The position numbers and the translations under genes were made by a program. The notes beneath the pieces are model-generated. The model made no database searches, was not told the DNA's origin, and saw nothing but the letters and a program-made list of their open reading frames with translations. Shown here piece by piece: positions 55,525 through 64,000 of a DNA stretch of 64,000 nucleotides. The stretch lies in NCBI GenBank assembly GCA_019635275.1, contig JAHBZV010000012.1, positions 1 to 64,000 of the forward strand, given 5' to 3'. The DNA is from Burkholderiaceae bacterium. GTDB taxonomy: Bacteria > Pseudomonadota > Gammaproteobacteria > Burkholderiales > Burkholderiaceae_E. The first letter of the stretch is position 1, and each line of letters opens with the position of its first letter.

Positions 55525-56007
55525 CTAGCGACCCTGATTCGCGGCGGCGCCGCACTTCGCCTTGGCGAGGTACGCGATCAGGTCGGCGCGCTCGCGCGCG
55601 TCGGCGATGCCCGCGTATCCCATCGTCGTGCCCGGCACCGTGCCCAGCGGATTCGCGAGGAACCGGTCGAGCGTCACCGCGTTCCACACGATGCCCGAGC
55701 GCTTCATCGCCTCCGAGTAGTCGAAGCCCGGAACGCCGCCTGCCTTGCGGCCGAACAGCCCGCAGTGCCTCGGGCCGGTCCGGTCGTATTGCAGCGCGTG
55801 GCACGCGAGGCAGCGCCCGTAGATCCGCTCGCCGTTCGCGGGATCGCCGCGCGCGGTCGCGCCCGCCGCGGCGCCCGACCTGGCGCCGGTGGTCGCGACG
55901 CCGGTGGCCTCGGCGACGGCGGCCGCTCGCGCGGGCGCACAGAGCGCCGCGGCGAAACCGGCTGCCAGCGCCAGCGCAGCGACGCGCGAACCCACGAGCG
56001 CGCTCAC
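55525..56007 (-). CDS. Class I cytochrome c
   Basis: The 160-residue protein starts at a GTG overlapping the ferritin-like stop (GTGA), and has a signal peptide (LALAAGFAAALCAPARA), haem site CLACHAL and a later Met ligand in PGTTMGYAG, as in mitochondrial-type cytochrome c. The Ala/Thr/Gly-rich stretch after the signal is a flexible linker. No independent ribosome site is evident, implying translational coupling. Part of a sigma-ferritin-cytochrome unit. Confidence 0.92.
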   Translation of the reverse strand: MSALVGSRVAALALAAGFAAALCAPARAAAVAEATGVATTGARSGAAAGATARGDPANGERIYGRCLACHALQYDRTGPRHCGLFGRKAGGVPGFDYSEAMKRSGIVWNAVTLDRFLANPLGTVPGTTMGYAGIADARERADLIAYLAKAKCGAAANQGR

Positions 56008-56582
56008 GACACGAACGCGGACGGCACGGCCACCTCGCCCACCGCATTGCGCAGGATCGCCCAGTGCATCGCCTCGTCGCCGAGGATGCTCGCCGCCGCC
56101 TTCGCCAGGTCGCGGTTGCCGAACACCGGCACCGCGCCGAGGTAGGCACTGACCGCGCCCTTCTCCAGCGCGGCGGCGAAGCGCAGCACGTCGGCCTGCG
56201 TCTTCAGCGTGTCCGTCGGGAACGTGTACTTCGCCTTCGCCGTCACGGCCTTGCCGCCCAGTTTCGCGACGGTCTTCGCCAGCACGTCGGCGTGCTCCTT
56301 GTGATGGCCCTGGAACGCGAGTGCCAGGTCGCGCACCGGCTTGCGCAGCAGGCCGCTGTCGGCGCCGAGCTGGTAGGCGGCGATCGCTTCGAGCTCCGCG
56401 CCGAGCGCAGTGTTCAGGATGCGCACGTCCTGCGCGGCGGCATCGTTGGTTTCGGCGGCCAGCGACCCACGGCCGGCCAACAGCGCGACCGCTGCGCCGG
56501 AGAGCAGCCGGGCCGACTGGCCGAGCAGCGCGCGTCGGCCGGCGGGAGCAATGACACCATCGGAATGGACGAAAAAGGACAT
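56004..56582 (-). CDS. Tat-exported ferritin-like domain protein
   Basis: The 192-residue protein has a twin-arginine-type signal (AGRRALLGQSARLLSGAAVALLAG) and a four-helix ferritin-like domain with ligand-type residues in TALGAELEAIAAYQLG, FQGHHKEHADVL and LGDEAMHWAILR. It resembles Ferritin_2 (PF13668-like) proteins exported to the periplasm. Start at 56582 has GGAG upstream; an ATG four codons earlier lacks one. Iron or oxidant handling is a reasonable inference. Confidence 0.9.
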   Translation of the reverse strand: MSFFVHSDGVIAPAGRRALLGQSARLLSGAAVALLAGRGSLAAETNDAAAQDVRILNTALGAELEAIAAYQLGADSGLLRKPVRDLALAFQGHHKEHADVLAKTVAKLGGKAVTAKAKYTFPTDTLKTQADVLRFAAALEKGAVSAYLGAVPVFGNRDLAKAAASILGDEAMHWAILRNAVGEVAVPSAFVS

Positions 56583-56686
56583 GATGGACTCCATCGAGTG
56601 AAGGGGAGGAGGTGAAACCGGCCACGGGGATGGCCGGGGGCGCGATGCGCCCGGTGCTCGACGCGGGCCCGGCCGGGCCCGCCGTT

Positions 56687-57397
56687 TCAGCCGCCGTCGC
56701 GACGTTCGGCGTCGAGCCGTTCGAACACGCGCGCGCTGATGCGATCGCAGCGCGCGCCGGCGAAGGAGAAGGCGTCCGCCATCGCGAAGTCGATCCCGCG
56801 CGACAGCGACGCGCGCAGCATGGCGCGAGCGCGGAAGTGCCGCGTGCGCACCGTCGCCTCGGGCAGGCCGAGGCTGGCGGCGGCCTCCTCGACGCTCATG
56901 TCGTGCACGGCGCGCAACACGAACACCGTCCGGAAGGCCGCCGGCAGCTCGTCGATGCAGGCTTCCAGGAGGCGCCGCAACTCGGCGCGCTCGGCGATCG
57001 ATTCGGGCCGCTCGGCTTCGGGCTGCTGCATGGTCGTCTCCGCCGCCAGCGATTCGGCGTCATGGCTCGTGTCGAGGGGGATCACGTCGGCGCGACGCGG
57101 CGCGGCGCGCAGGCGGCCGAGCGCTTCGTTGACCGCGATCCGCACCAGCCAGGTCGACAGCCTCGCCTCGGCCCGAAAGCTGCTCATGGCGCGCCAGGCG
57201 TGCAGCCAGGCGTCCTGGACCGCGTCCTCGGCATCGGTGTCGTCCCTGAGGACGCTGCGGGTCGTCCGGTAGAGCAGCTGGTTGTAGCGCTTCATCATGA
57301 CGCCGAACGCGCCGCGATCGCCGGCCGCAACGGCCCGGGCGAGCTCGGCGTCGGGGCAGCGATTCGGGTCGGGCAAGGCGGCGGCAGCGAGGTTCAT
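56687..57397 (-). CDS. ECF RNA polymerase sigma factor (ferritin/cytochrome unit)
   Basis: The 236-residue protein has region 2 (DAEDAVQDAWLHAWRAMSSFRAEARLSTWLVRIAVNEAL) and region 4 (LPAAFRTVFVLRAVHDMSVEEAAASLGLPEATVRTRHFRARAMLR), with a C-terminal tail beyond region 4. No anti-sigma gene with Cys/His signature is adjacent; the downstream genes are the ferritin-like and cytochrome c genes. It probably drives these envelope redox genes. Confidence 0.93.
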   Translation of the reverse strand: MNLAAAALPDPNRCPDAELARAVAAGDRGAFGVMMKRYNQLLYRTTRSVLRDDTDAEDAVQDAWLHAWRAMSSFRAEARLSTWLVRIAVNEALGRLRAAPRRADVIPLDTSHDAESLAAETTMQQPEAERPESIAERAELRRLLEACIDELPAAFRTVFVLRAVHDMSVEEAAASLGLPEATVRTRHFRARAMLRASLSRGIDFAMADAFSFAGARCDRISARVFERLDAERRDGG

Positions 57398-57546
57398 GAC
57401 GACTCCCGGGAGGCAGTGAGCGGAACGATTCGGCTCTCGTGCATTGGATGCGCCGGCCGTGCGTTTCGTTCCCGCTGAATTGGCCGTTCCTGCGGGCCCG
57501 TCCGCGGAATTTGACCCCGGCCCTTCGCCGTCATAGCCTTCCCGCC

Positions 57547-57954
57547 ATGATCGATCTCGCAGACCTCCACGCGCGGCTCGCGCCGCTGTTTCCGGGCCTG
57601 ATGGGGGTCGAGCTCACCGAGGCCGCTCCCGATCGCGTCGTCGCGCGAATGACGGTACGCCCCGACCTCTGCACGGCCGGCGGTATCCTGCATGGCGGCG
57701 CGGTCATGGCCTTCGCCGACACGCTCGGCGCGGTGGGCACCGTGCTGAACCTGCCGCCCGGCGGACGCACGACGACCACCGACTCGAGCACGAAGTTCAT
57801 CGCCGGCGCGCCGGCAGGCAGCGTCGTCGTCGGCGAGTGCACCGCGTTCCACCGCGGCCGCTCGACGATGGTCTGGCAGACGTTGGTGCGACTGGAGTCC
57901 GGCAAGCTGTGCGCGGTCGTCACCCAGACCCAGCTGGTGATGGTCGACCGCTGA
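57547..57954 (+). CDS. PaaI-family hotdog thioesterase
   Basis: The 135-residue protein has the hotdog helix with ILHGGAVMAFADTLGAVGTV, preceded by the catalytic-type Asn/Asp region RPDLCTAGG, then TTTDSSTKFIAGAP. PaaI-like thioesterases hydrolyse short or aromatic acyl-CoAs. It ends 1 base before the CbpA ATG, so the genes are likely co-expressed, though the functional link is not obvious. Confidence 0.92.
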   Translation: MIDLADLHARLAPLFPGLMGVELTEAAPDRVVARMTVRPDLCTAGGILHGGAVMAFADTLGAVGTVLNLPPGGRTTTTDSSTKFIAGAPAGSVVVGECTAFHRGRSTMVWQTLVRLESGKLCAVVTQTQLVMVDR

Positions 57955-57955
57955 G

Positions 57956-58891
57956 ATGGAGTTCCGCGACTACTACCAGAGCCTGGGCGTCGCGCGCGGC
58001 GCCTCGGCCGACGAGATCAAGAAGGCCTATCGCAAGCTGGCGCGCAAGTACCACCCCGACGTCAGCAAGGAAGCCGACGCGGAAGCGCGCATGCGCGAGG
58101 TGAACGAAGCCTACGCAGTGCTGTCCGACCCCGAGAAGCGCGCCGCCTACGACGAGCTGGGCAACCGCTATGGCGCCGGGCAGGAGTTCCAGCCGCCGCC
58201 CGACTGGGGCGCGGGGTTCGAGTTCTCGGGCGACGGTGGCGGCGCGGGCGTGCACGACGAAGCGTTCAGCGACTTCTTCTCGAGCCTGTTCGGGCGTGCG
58301 GGCCGCGGGCGCGGCGCCGGCGCGCACCGCATGCGTGGCGGCGACCACCACGCGCGCATCCTGATCGACCTGTCCGACGTGTACGAAGGCGCCACGCGGG
58401 CGATCACGCTGCGCGGTGCGCGCCTCGACGACACGGGGCGCGTCGTCACCGACGAGCGCGTGCTCAACGTGCGCATCCCGAAGGGCCTGGCCGAAGGCCA
58501 GCAGATCCGCCTCGCCGGACAGGGCGCGCCGGGCTTCGGCGGCGGCCCGGCCGGAGACCTCTATCTAGAAGTGCAGTTCCGGCCCGATCCGCGCTATCGC
58601 GTGCAGGGACGCGACGTCTACGAGACGGTTCCGGTCGCGCCGTGGGAAGCGGCGCTCGGTGCGACGATCGAGGTGCCGACGCCGTCGGGCCGGGTCCAGG
58701 TCACCGTGCCGGCCGGTTCGCAAACCGGCCGCAAGCTGCGACTGAAGGGACGCGGCATTCCCGGCGAGCCGCCGGGGTCGCTGTACCTGCAGCTCGAGGT
58801 CGTGCTGCCCCCGGCCGACAGCGAGAGCGCACGCAAGCTGTACGAGGCGATGGCGCGCGAGCTCGCCTTCGATCCGCGCCGGCACATCTGA
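57956..58891 (+). CDS. cbpA: DnaJ-type co-chaperone CbpA
   Basis: The 311-residue protein has a J domain at residues 5-70 (DYYQSLGVARGASADEIKKAYRKLARKYHPDVSKEADAEARMREVNEAYAVLSDPEKRAAYD) with the HPD tripeptide. A Gly/Phe-rich linker and two C-terminal beta-sandwich client domains follow. There is no zinc-finger, which separates CbpA from DnaJ. It works with DnaK and is restrained by CbpM, encoded 20 bases downstream. Confidence 0.95.
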   Translation: MEFRDYYQSLGVARGASADEIKKAYRKLARKYHPDVSKEADAEARMREVNEAYAVLSDPEKRAAYDELGNRYGAGQEFQPPPDWGAGFEFSGDGGGAGVHDEAFSDFFSSLFGRAGRGRGAGAHRMRGGDHHARILIDLSDVYEGATRAITLRGARLDDTGRVVTDERVLNVRIPKGLAEGQQIRLAGQGAPGFGGGPAGDLYLEVQFRPDPRYRVQGRDVYETVPVAPWEAALGATIEVPTPSGRVQVTVPAGSQTGRKLRLKGRGIPGEPPGSLYLQLEVVLPPADSESARKLYEAMARELAFDPRRHI

Positions 58892-58911
58892 CAAGGAGCG
58901 GAGCCCGAGCG

Positions 58912-59229
58912 ATGACATCCGAGGACATCCTGACCGGCGACGTGATCGACGAGGCGATGCTGACGCTGGACGAGCTGGCACGCGCCTGCTCGGTGGAGCC
59001 GCGCTGGGTCGAGCTACGCGTCGAGGCCGGCCTGCTCGCCTGCGCGACCGACGCGACGGGCGCGACGGGCCCGTGGCGCTTTGCGAGCGCACAGCTCGTG
59101 CGCGCGCGTCGCCTGGCGGCGCTCGAGCGCGACTTCGACGCCGACGAGGAGCTCGCTGCGCTGGTGGTCGACCTGATCGAAGAGGTGCAGCAGCTGCGCG
59201 CGCGCCTGAAGGCGGCTGGCGCGGACTGA
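58912..59229 (+). CDS. cbpM: Chaperone modulator CbpM
   Basis: The 105-residue protein has a MerR-like HTH (MLTLDELARACSVEPRWVELRVEAGLLACA) and a helical C-terminus (LRARLKAAG), as CbpM, the specific inhibitor of CbpA. GGAG lies about 15 bases upstream of the ATG. The PaaI-CbpA-CbpM order indicates one operon. Confidence 0.93.
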   Translation: MTSEDILTGDVIDEAMLTLDELARACSVEPRWVELRVEAGLLACATDATGATGPWRFASAQLVRARRLAALERDFDADEELAALVVDLIEEVQQLRARLKAAGAD

Positions 59230-59376
59230 GGCGAGGCCGGCGGCGCATCCGCGAAGCCGCCGCGAGACCGCCACCGCAGCGGGTTACTTCCGCTTACAGC
59301 GTTTACCACTGCCGGTCTGGCGGCATCGGGGCGGGCGACCTACAGTCACTTCACCCTTCACTCCCAGGAGCACGTC

Positions 59377-59694
59377 ATGCTCAGGAAACTCGCCATCGCC
59401 GGGATGCTCGCTGCGGCCGGCACTGCCGCATTCGCGCAAGCCAACACGCCCGGCGTCGACCAGCGCCAGGTCAACCAGGAACGTCGCATCGAGCAAGGCG
59501 AGCGCAGCGGTGCGCTGACCGCGCGCGAGGCGCACCGGCTCGAGGCGGGACAGGCTCGCGTGGGCCGCATGGAAGACCGCGCCAAGTCCGACGGCGTGGT
59601 CACTGCGCGCGAACGCGCCCGCCTTCACCAGGCGCAGGACGTGCAGAGCGCGCGCATTGCGCGGCAGAAGCACGATCGCCAGCGCCGACGCTGA
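59377..59694 (+). CDS. Small exported charged-helix protein
   Basis: The 105-residue protein has a signal peptide (IAGMLAAAGTAAFAQA) and a mature part of repeated basic helices (RQVNQERRIEQGERSGALTAREAHRLEAGQARVGRMEDRAKSDGVVTARERARLHQAQDVQSARIARQKHDRQRRR). The repeated G-x-L/V-T-x-R-E-x-x-R-L units suggest helix-turn-helix or EF-hand-like loops without the full calcium pattern. Similar proteins are common in Burkholderiales (from memory) with no known role. CCAGGAG precedes the ATG. Confidence 0.85.
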   Translation: MLRKLAIAGMLAAAGTAAFAQANTPGVDQRQVNQERRIEQGERSGALTAREAHRLEAGQARVGRMEDRAKSDGVVTARERARLHQAQDVQSARIARQKHDRQRRR

Positions 59695-59739
59695 GCCGCC
59701 TTCGCAGCCCACCCGTAGCCGGCGGCGCCCGCCGCCTGC

Positions 59740-61920
<2,181 letters not shown>

Positions 61921-61955
61921 GGCGGGGGTCGGCGGTCGATTCTAGCGGTCGCGGA

Positions 61956-61973
61956 CTCGTCCGAACGGACGAG
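61956..61973. promoter_or_regulatory. 18-bp palindrome upstream of priA
   Basis: CTCGTCCG-AA-CGGACGAG is a perfect inverted repeat with a 2-base centre, about 35 bp before the priA start on the minus strand. The position suits an operator or a leader hairpin in the priA mRNA. Confidence 0.45.
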
Positions 61974-62049
61974 GCTCGTGAGACTTTGGTTTAAGTTCTG
62001 ACCTTAAGACTCGGCGCTCAAAGAGCTTTTGGAAGTCGTTCACAAAAGC

Positions 62050-62058
62050 TGTGGATAA
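62050..62058 (-). promoter_or_regulatory. DnaA-box match TTATCCACA
   Basis: The plus strand reads TGTGGATAA, the reverse complement of the perfect DnaA box TTATCCACA. It is 130 bp upstream of priA. A weaker TTGCCCACA (62062-62070) lies 4 bases further in the same orientation. Confidence 0.55.
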
Positions 62059-62225
62059 AATTGTGGGCAAGCCGCCCACATCGGCTGCAAGTGCCCGTCA
62101 GATCACGACCTGCGGTCGTTTGCCCTTTTTTTGGTCAGGGCTAACCCTATATAAATCAATGAGTTGCGCGAGCTCGCCGATGCGGGGCAAAAACCCTGCG
62201 GGCCGATGGGCGGCTGCACGCCCAC

Positions 62226-62234
62226 TGTGCATAA
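62226..62234 (-). promoter_or_regulatory. DnaA-box match TTATGCACA
   Basis: The plus strand reads TGTGCATAA, giving TTATGCACA on the minus strand, a full match to TTATNCACA. It is in the same orientation as the box at 62050, 176 bp away. Confidence 0.5.
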
Positions 62235-62304
62235 GTCAGCGGTTGCCCGCTTCGCGAACCACAATTTTCGCGGGTTCGCAAGCCGCGCCGATGCTGCACG
62301 CCGC

Positions 62305-63393
62305 CTAAAGTGAGGACGCGCTCGCGTCGCGTCGCCGGAGCTGCCGGCTGTAGGCGTGCACGGTCTCGACCAGCACGGCCACGTTGTCGGGCGGAGTGAA
62401 CTGCGAGATCCCGTGGCCCAGGTTGAAGACGTGTCCGGCGCCGGCCTGCGGCGGGCCGAAATCGTCGAGCACCCGGATGGCTTCGGTGCGCACCGCCTCG
62501 GCTCCGGCCATCAGCACCATCGGGTCGAGGTTGCCCTGCAGCGCGCAGCGGCTTCCGACCAGCGCGCGCGCGCGACCGAGGTTCACGGTCCAGTCGACAC
62601 CGACCGCGTCGCAGCCGATCCCCGCGATGTCGTCGAGCCACAGGCCGCCGCCCTTGGTGAAGACGATCACCGGCTCGTCGTGCGGGCGCCTCAGTGCCCC
62701 GATCACGCGTCGCATCGGCTCGAGCGAGAAGCGCTGGTACGCGGCGTCGGCCAGCGCCCCGCCCCACGAGTCGAAGATCATCAGCGCCTGCGCGCCAGCC
62801 TCGATCTGCGCGTTCAGGTAGGCCGCGACGGCCTCGGCGTTGACCTCGAGCATCCGCGACAGCAGGTCGGGACGCCGGTACAGCATCGTCTTGATCTCGC
62901 GGAAGTCGTCGCTGCCGCCGCCTTCGACCATGTAGCACGCGAGCGTCCACGGGCTGCCCGAAAAGCCGATCAGCGGCACGCGACCGCCGAGCGCGCCGCG
63001 GATCGTGCGCACCGCGTCGGTCACGTAGCGCAGCTCGACCGACGGATCGGGCACCGCGAGTTGCCTGACCGCCGCCTCGTCGCGCACCGGGCGCTCGAAC
63101 TTCGGGCCCTCGCCTTCGGCGAAGTACAGGCCCAGGCCCATCGCATCCGGCACCGTCAGGATGTCGGAGAACAGGATCGCCGCGTCGAGCGGATAGCGCT
63201 CGAGCGGCTGCAGCGTGACTTCGCAGGCGAGCTCGGGCGTCTTGCACAGCGCGAGGAAGCTGCCGGCGCGCCTGCGCGTCGCGTTGTACTCGGGCAGGTA
63301 GCGGCCGGCCTGGCGCATCAGCCAGATCGGCGTGTAGTCGGTCGGCTCGCGGCGCAGCGCGCGCAGGAAGGTGTCGTTGGCGGGGGTGCTCAC
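62305..63393 (-). CDS. hemE: Uroporphyrinogen decarboxylase
   Basis: The 362-residue protein has the HemE N-terminus [21 protein letters not shown], the substrate-contact [57 protein letters not shown] and [16 protein letters not shown]. It decarboxylates the four acetate groups of uroporphyrinogen III in haem synthesis. Translation starts at GTG 63393, 10 bases after the DUF599 stop, so they may be co-transcribed. Confidence 0.97.
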   Translation of the reverse strand: MSTPANDTFLRALRREPTDYTPIWLMRQAGRYLPEYNATRRRAGSFLALCKTPELACEVTLQPLERYPLDAAILFSDILTVPDAMGLGLYFAEGEGPKFERPVRDEAAVRQLAVPDPSVELRYVTDAVRTIRGALGGRVPLIGFSGSPWTLACYMVEGGGSDDFREIKTMLYRRPDLLSRMLEVNAEAVAAYLNAQIEAGAQALMIFDSWGGALADAAYQRFSLEPMRRVIGALRRPHDEPVIVFTKGGGLWLDDIAGIGCDAVGVDWTVNLGRARALVGSRCALQGNLDPMVLMAGAEAVRTEAIRVLDDFGPPQAGAGHVFNLGHGISQFTPPDNVAVLVETVHAYSRQLRRRDASASSL

Positions 63394-63403
63394 GCGGGCG
63401 ATT

Positions 63404-64000
63404 CTACCCGGCCCCCAGCGCCCGCACCGTCGCCGAGCGGAACTCCATGTAGTAGAGCACGCCCGTGATCACGAGCGAGCCGGCGAGCAGCAGCCACGCG
63501 TTGACCAGCCACAGCAGCATCGGCACGGCGTAGTAGTAGGCGCGCAGACCCTGCGTGAAGTTCAGGCCGGCCAGTTCGTTCAGCCGCCCCGCGGTGTCGA
63601 TCATCCGGTCGTCTTCGACGAGCCGCTCGCGCTGCGCGGGAAACGCCCCCACCATGATGTTGACCAGGTTGAACTGGCGCAGCGACCAGGTGAAGCGCAG
63701 GAACGCGTAGACGAACAGCAGCGTGAGCAGCACCACCTTCGACTCGAGCAGGTCCTGCGACACCTGCGTCGCGAACGGCAGGGTCTTCATCACCTCGAGC
63801 ACCTCGCTGCCGCGCTCGATCGTGCCGAGCAGCGCGAACGACGCGCCGAGCACCAGCAGCGTGGTCGACGAGAAGAAGGTCGCGCTGTGCATCAGGTTGC
63901 CGATCAGTGCGACGTCGGCGATGCGCGGGTCGCGGTGATAGGCCTCGCGCATCCAGGTGCGCCGGAAGCCGGCCACCGACGCCATCAGGTTCGGCCGGCG
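63404..64000 (-). CDS. DUF599-family membrane protein (5' end beyond window)
   Basis: The visible 198 residues begin [20 protein letters not shown] and contain [49 protein letters not shown] and [26 protein letters not shown], the DUF599 pattern with about four transmembrane helices. The family normally has a further N-terminal helix, so the gene continues past base 64000. Function unknown; upstream of hemE. Confidence 0.88.
   Translation of the reverse strand, partial: RRPNLMASVAGFRRTWMREAYHRDPRIADVALIGNLMHSATFFSSTTLLVLGASFALLGTIERGSEVLEVMKTLPFATQVSQDLLESKVVLLTLLFVYAFLRFTWSLRQFNLVNIMVGAFPAQRERLVEDDRMIDTAGRLNELAGLNFTQGLRAYYYAVPMLLWLVNAWLLLAGSLVITGVLYYMEFRSATVRALGAG

Larger units (their letters stand above)
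61921..62304. other. AT-enriched priA-hemE intergenic region, no gene
   Basis: These 384 bases contain no convincing gene. They are more AT-rich than neighbours (for example TATATAAATCAATGAG at 62148-62163) and hold two exact TTATNCACA matches, an 18-bp palindrome near priA, a small hairpin ACGAC-CTGCG-GTCGT at 62105-62119 followed by a T-run, and GCGAACC/GGTTCGC arms at 62254-62279. The hemE 3' end and the priA promoter must be here; a small RNA cannot be excluded. Confidence 0.6.

Noticed and set aside
62254-62290. A tRNA-like T-arm (GGTTCGCAAGCC)
   Set aside because: It does not match GGTTCGANTCC and no cloverleaf or acceptor stem can be built around it.

Overview
The window is GC-rich chromosomal DNA of a free-living betaproteobacterium, most likely Burkholderiales. 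This is inferred from gene content: a Bug-type (TTT) solute receptor with CaiB-like CoA-transferases, the PaaI-CbpA-CbpM set, a priA-hemE-DUF599 block, the small Lys-rich MGKLRQSNKE protein and several DUF families common in that order. No rRNA, tRNA, CRISPR array, IS element or prophage was seen.

Layout. 1-97: start of an exported protein that runs off the left edge. 0.5-4.9 kb: a DmsE/MtrA decaheme cytochrome, an MtrB-type barrel with a 42-residue glycine-rich insert, and a cytochrome c4, together a candidate trans-outer-membrane electron conduit. 4.9-9 kb: a coiled-coil membrane protein, a YyaL-type thioredoxin-fold protein, and a MoaD/ThiS-BNR propeller pair. 9-13.2 kb: an iron/phosphonate-type ABC importer (ATPase, fused double permease, binding protein). 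13.4-14.7 kb: RtcA with an MJ1316/DUF504 protein (RNA end repair), convergent with an alpha-glucan phosphorylase. 16.5-20.7 kb: a zinc-uptake-like cluster (Cys-rich exported protein, outer-membrane porin, ZnuA- and ZnuB-like proteins, no ATPase) followed by a UPF0016/GDT1 cation transporter.

20.7-26.6 kb: a GNAT enzyme, an ECF42-type sigma operon with an SRPBCC and two YCII/DGPF proteins, a polysaccharide pyruvyl transferase-like protein and an MFS transporter. 26.6-33.2 kb: a TRAP transporter, a CoA-transferase and an HMG-CoA lyase-type enzyme with a divergent LysR, which looks like a carboxylic-acid catabolic unit; an AhpD-like protein follows. 33.4-39.1 kb: a DUF5666 lipoprotein, then a second CoA-ester unit (CoA-transferase, Bug receptor, acyl-CoA dehydrogenase, divergent LysR).

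39.1-42.4 kb: small envelope genes, including a mosaic YscW/COG3650/META lipoprotein, CreA, DM13 and YbjQ proteins. 42.4-48.4 kb is the most accessory-looking stretch: a winged-helix-MNT/HEPN toxin-antitoxin pair with a compact operator-promoter, a NYN/PIN-like protein, and a divergent 1295-residue beta-helix-like membrane protein of unknown function. 48.4-64 kb is mostly housekeeping: a sigma-54 activator, PPK2 with a D-2-hydroxyacid dehydrogenase, a UvrD/Rep helicase, an ECF sigma-ferritin-cytochrome c unit, PaaI-CbpA-CbpM, PriA, HemE and DUF599. The 384-bp priA-hemE gap carries two exact TTATNCACA DnaA-box matches.
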